Part shown: positions 62,746 through 64,000 of the stretch, one piece after another | How positions within the stretch are numbered: position 1 is the stretch's first letter | Layout of the letters: the number at the start of each line of letters is the position of its first letter | Assembly (NCBI GenBank): GCA_900543165.1 | Contig: UQQQ01000003.1 | Location: 1-64,000 of the forward strand | DNA length: 64,000 bases | Direction: 5' to 3' | From: an uncultured Dialister sp. | GTDB taxonomy: Bacteria > Bacillota > Negativicutes > Veillonellales > Dialisteraceae | The notes under the pieces: model-generated | Database searches by the model: none | Told to the model about the DNA's origin: nothing | What the model saw: only the letters and a program-made list of their open reading frames with translations | Program-made: the position numbers and the translations under genes

Positions 62746-63793
62746 TCTGGGAAGTGATTCGTATCGGATCGAGATCGGGCGCGGTCTTCTTTCAAGCGTC
62801 GGTGAAAAGCTGAAGCAGCTGACGAAGGCGGAGAAGATCGCCGTCGTGACGGATGACCATGTGCGCCGCATCTATGGAGAAAGGATCAGAGAGGTCCTCA
62901 AGGGAGCCGGCTTTGATGTGAAAGTGATCGCCATACCGGCAGGGGAGGCCAGCAAGAATCTCCGTGTCTTCGGTGATGTACTGGAGGCGCTTGCCGGCTT
63001 TGATATGTCAAGAAGCGATGCGCTCGTGACACTCTCCGGCGGCGTCCCGGGGGATCTCGGGGGATTTGCCGCCGCCTCCTACATGAGAGGCATTGATTTC
63101 TTCCAGATCCCGACCACCATCCTGGCGCAGATCGACAGCTCTGTCGGCGGCAAGGTCGCTGTCGACCTTCCGAGCGGGAAGAATCTGGCAGGCGCGTTCT
63201 ATCAGCCCAAGGGCGTCTTCATCGATCCAGACCTGCTCTCCACCCTGCCGCCCCGCTATGTGCATGACGGTCTGGCTGAAGCGGTGAAGTACGGATGCAT
63301 CGGCGACCGTGAGCTTTTCGAGCTCTTCGAGTCCATTGAGACGGAGGAAGATCTGGAGAAGAACATCGAGGAAATCATCCTGCGGAGCGTCCTGCAGAAG
63401 ACGAAATTCGTAGAAGAAGACCAGTACGACAATGGCAGCCGGCAGATGTTGAACTTCGGTCACACCATCGGGCATGCCATCGAGCGTTACTTCCATTACA
63501 ATACCTACACCCACGGCGAAGGCGTCGCGATCGGCATGAGTCTCCTCTCTGCGCAGAGTGAGAAGCTCGGCTATACAGAGCGCGGATGCACCGACCGCCT
63601 GCGCGCCGTCCTGAAGAAGCTCGCTCTTCCGACCGCCATCGGTGTTTCGGCAAAGGAGCTCATCCCGCATGTGCTGCACGATAAGAAACGCCGCGGTAAA
63701 GAAATCACCTTAGTCGTCATGAAAGAAATCGGCCGCGCTGAACTCGTGAAAGTCCCGACAGAAGAGCTCGCCGACTGGATCGTGACGGAATAG
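62726..63793 (+). CDS. aroB: 3-dehydroquinate synthase
   Basis: A 355-residue NAD- and metal-dependent enzyme that closes DAHP to 3-dehydroquinate, the second shikimate step. Family segments are PAGEASKNL (about residues 72-80), LSGGVPGDLGGFAAASYMRGIDFFQIPTTILAQIDSSVGGKV with the NAD- and substrate-binding core, GLAEAVKYG (metal ligand Glu) and LNFGHTIGHAIE plus THGEGVAIGM (metal ligand His). Two usual residues differ slightly (GGVPGDLGG for GGVVGDLAG). The ATG at 62726 follows GAAGGAGG; a second ATG four bases earlier is in the tyrA frame. Confidence 0.92.
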   Translation: MKTVKVDLGSDSYRIEIGRGLLSSVGEKLKQLTKAEKIAVVTDDHVRRIYGERIREVLKGAGFDVKVIAIPAGEASKNLRVFGDVLEALAGFDMSRSDALVTLSGGVPGDLGGFAAASYMRGIDFFQIPTTILAQIDSSVGGKVAVDLPSGKNLAGAFYQPKGVFIDPDLLSTLPPRYVHDGLAEAVKYGCIGDRELFELFESIETEEDLEKNIEEIILRSVLQKTKFVEEDQYDNGSRQMLNFGHTIGHAIERYFHYNTYTHGEGVAIGMSLLSAQSEKLGYTERGCTDRLRAVLKKLALPTAIGVSAKELIPHVLHDKKRRGKEITLVVMKEIGRAELVKVPTEELADWIVTE

Positions 63794-64000
63794 AAGAAGG
63801 GGTTTAGGGTTCAGGGTTGTGGTGGCGGCTTCGCCGCAAATATAAATTCGGCGCTTTGCGCCGTACCACTTAGCCTTCCCCATTGGGGAAGGGGGACCGC
63901 GCTAGCGGTGGATAGGGTACCGCCGTTATCCGCACACTGACACGAACGCATTTTCGGCTGATTCATTTACCTTTCATGCCGCTTGTGCCCTATCCGCCTC
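63794..64000. repeat. Mosaic repeat island at the window end
   Basis: M6 (63800-63820), M2 (63820-63868), inverted M7 (63870-63925) and the start of an inverted M3 (63980-64000). Confidence 0.7.

Overview
ORGANISM. The window looks like a diderm Firmicute of the class Negativicutes, most likely a Veillonellaceae-type gut or oral anaerobe such as Dialister, Allisonella or Megasphaera (inference). Firmicute traits are a T-box leader, strong AAGGAG ribosome binding sites, TTG starts, a LonB-type protease, the DUF1659 and DUF2922 small proteins and BioW-type pimelate activation. Outer-membrane traits are a two-partner secretion locus whose exoprotein carries an ESPR signal peptide, and a MlaD/MCE protein. 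GC content looks moderately high by eye (not computed). No rRNA, tRNA, CRISPR array, phage or complete insertion sequence was found.

LAYOUT. 1-1.2 kb: YitT-family membrane protein. 1.8-18.5 kb: a two-partner secretion system, TpsB transporter plus a TpsA exoprotein of about 4,870 codons; both are broken (six frameshifts and one amber codon in total). 19.5-24.1 kb: LarA-like lactate racemase, a cupin and LonB. 24.4-29.5 kb: small conserved proteins, a lipoprotein/ATP-grasp gene pair and a CorA-type transporter. 30-34 kb: ChbG-like deacetylase, EamA permease, nitroreductase and an orphan MCE protein. 34.8-38.7 kb: a two-gene McrB/McrC-like putative defence unit. 39-42 kb: small alarmone synthetase and a split two-component system. 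42.6-46.3 kb: iron-type alcohol dehydrogenase, a BASS-family transporter behind a T-box, and a broken AEC permease. 46.9-54.8 kb: SbmA/YddA-like ABC transporter, bioW, bioF, a small membrane protein, a candidate non-coding RNA and an aromatic amino acid permease. 55.2-59 kb: nucleoside phosphorylase-like protein, FliB-like protein, peptide deformylase-like protein, flavodoxin-fold reductase and a hypothetical protein. 59.3-63.8 kb: a tyrosine-rich leader peptide with terminator, then DAHP synthase, tyrA and aroB, which together make an aromatic/tyrosine branch.

INTERGENIC DNA. Most genes or operons are separated by 0.3-1 kb of mosaic repeats built from a few recurring modules. M1: heptamer arrays of TGACTAG, TGACTGG, GGATTAG and their reverse complements. 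M2: GGCGGCTTCGCCGCC hairpins and the related GCGGCGCATAAAAAT / GCGCCGCGGAGTATAAAT pair, ending in GGGCGATGCCCGAAGG. M3: CCTTCCCCTCGAGGGGAAGG followed by GGTGCCCCGAAGGGGCGGAT. M4: CGTCATTTCGAGCGAAGCG followed by AGAAATCTTTCTTGCAG, with variants ending CTCAGGATGACGAAA. M5: AGAAATTAGAAATGAGAAA. M6: CCCTGAACCCTGAACC with GGGCTAACCCTGAACC. M7: CCTTCCCCGATGGGGAAGG followed by GCGACGCTTCGCGTCG. Small TA-targeting MITEs lie in some of these islands.

MOST NOTABLE. (1) The heptamer arrays carry stop codons in all six frames and begin at, or inside, the 3' end of many genes. (2) A tyrosine-rich leader peptide and terminator precede DAHP synthase. (3) A MITE family whose TA target duplication can be read from an internal empty site. 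(4) A T-box in front of a BASS transporter. (5) A McrBC-like pair with an unrecognised N-terminal domain. (6) A promoter-to-terminator structured RNA candidate at 53.05-53.27 kb. (7) Decay of a giant adhesin together with its transporter.
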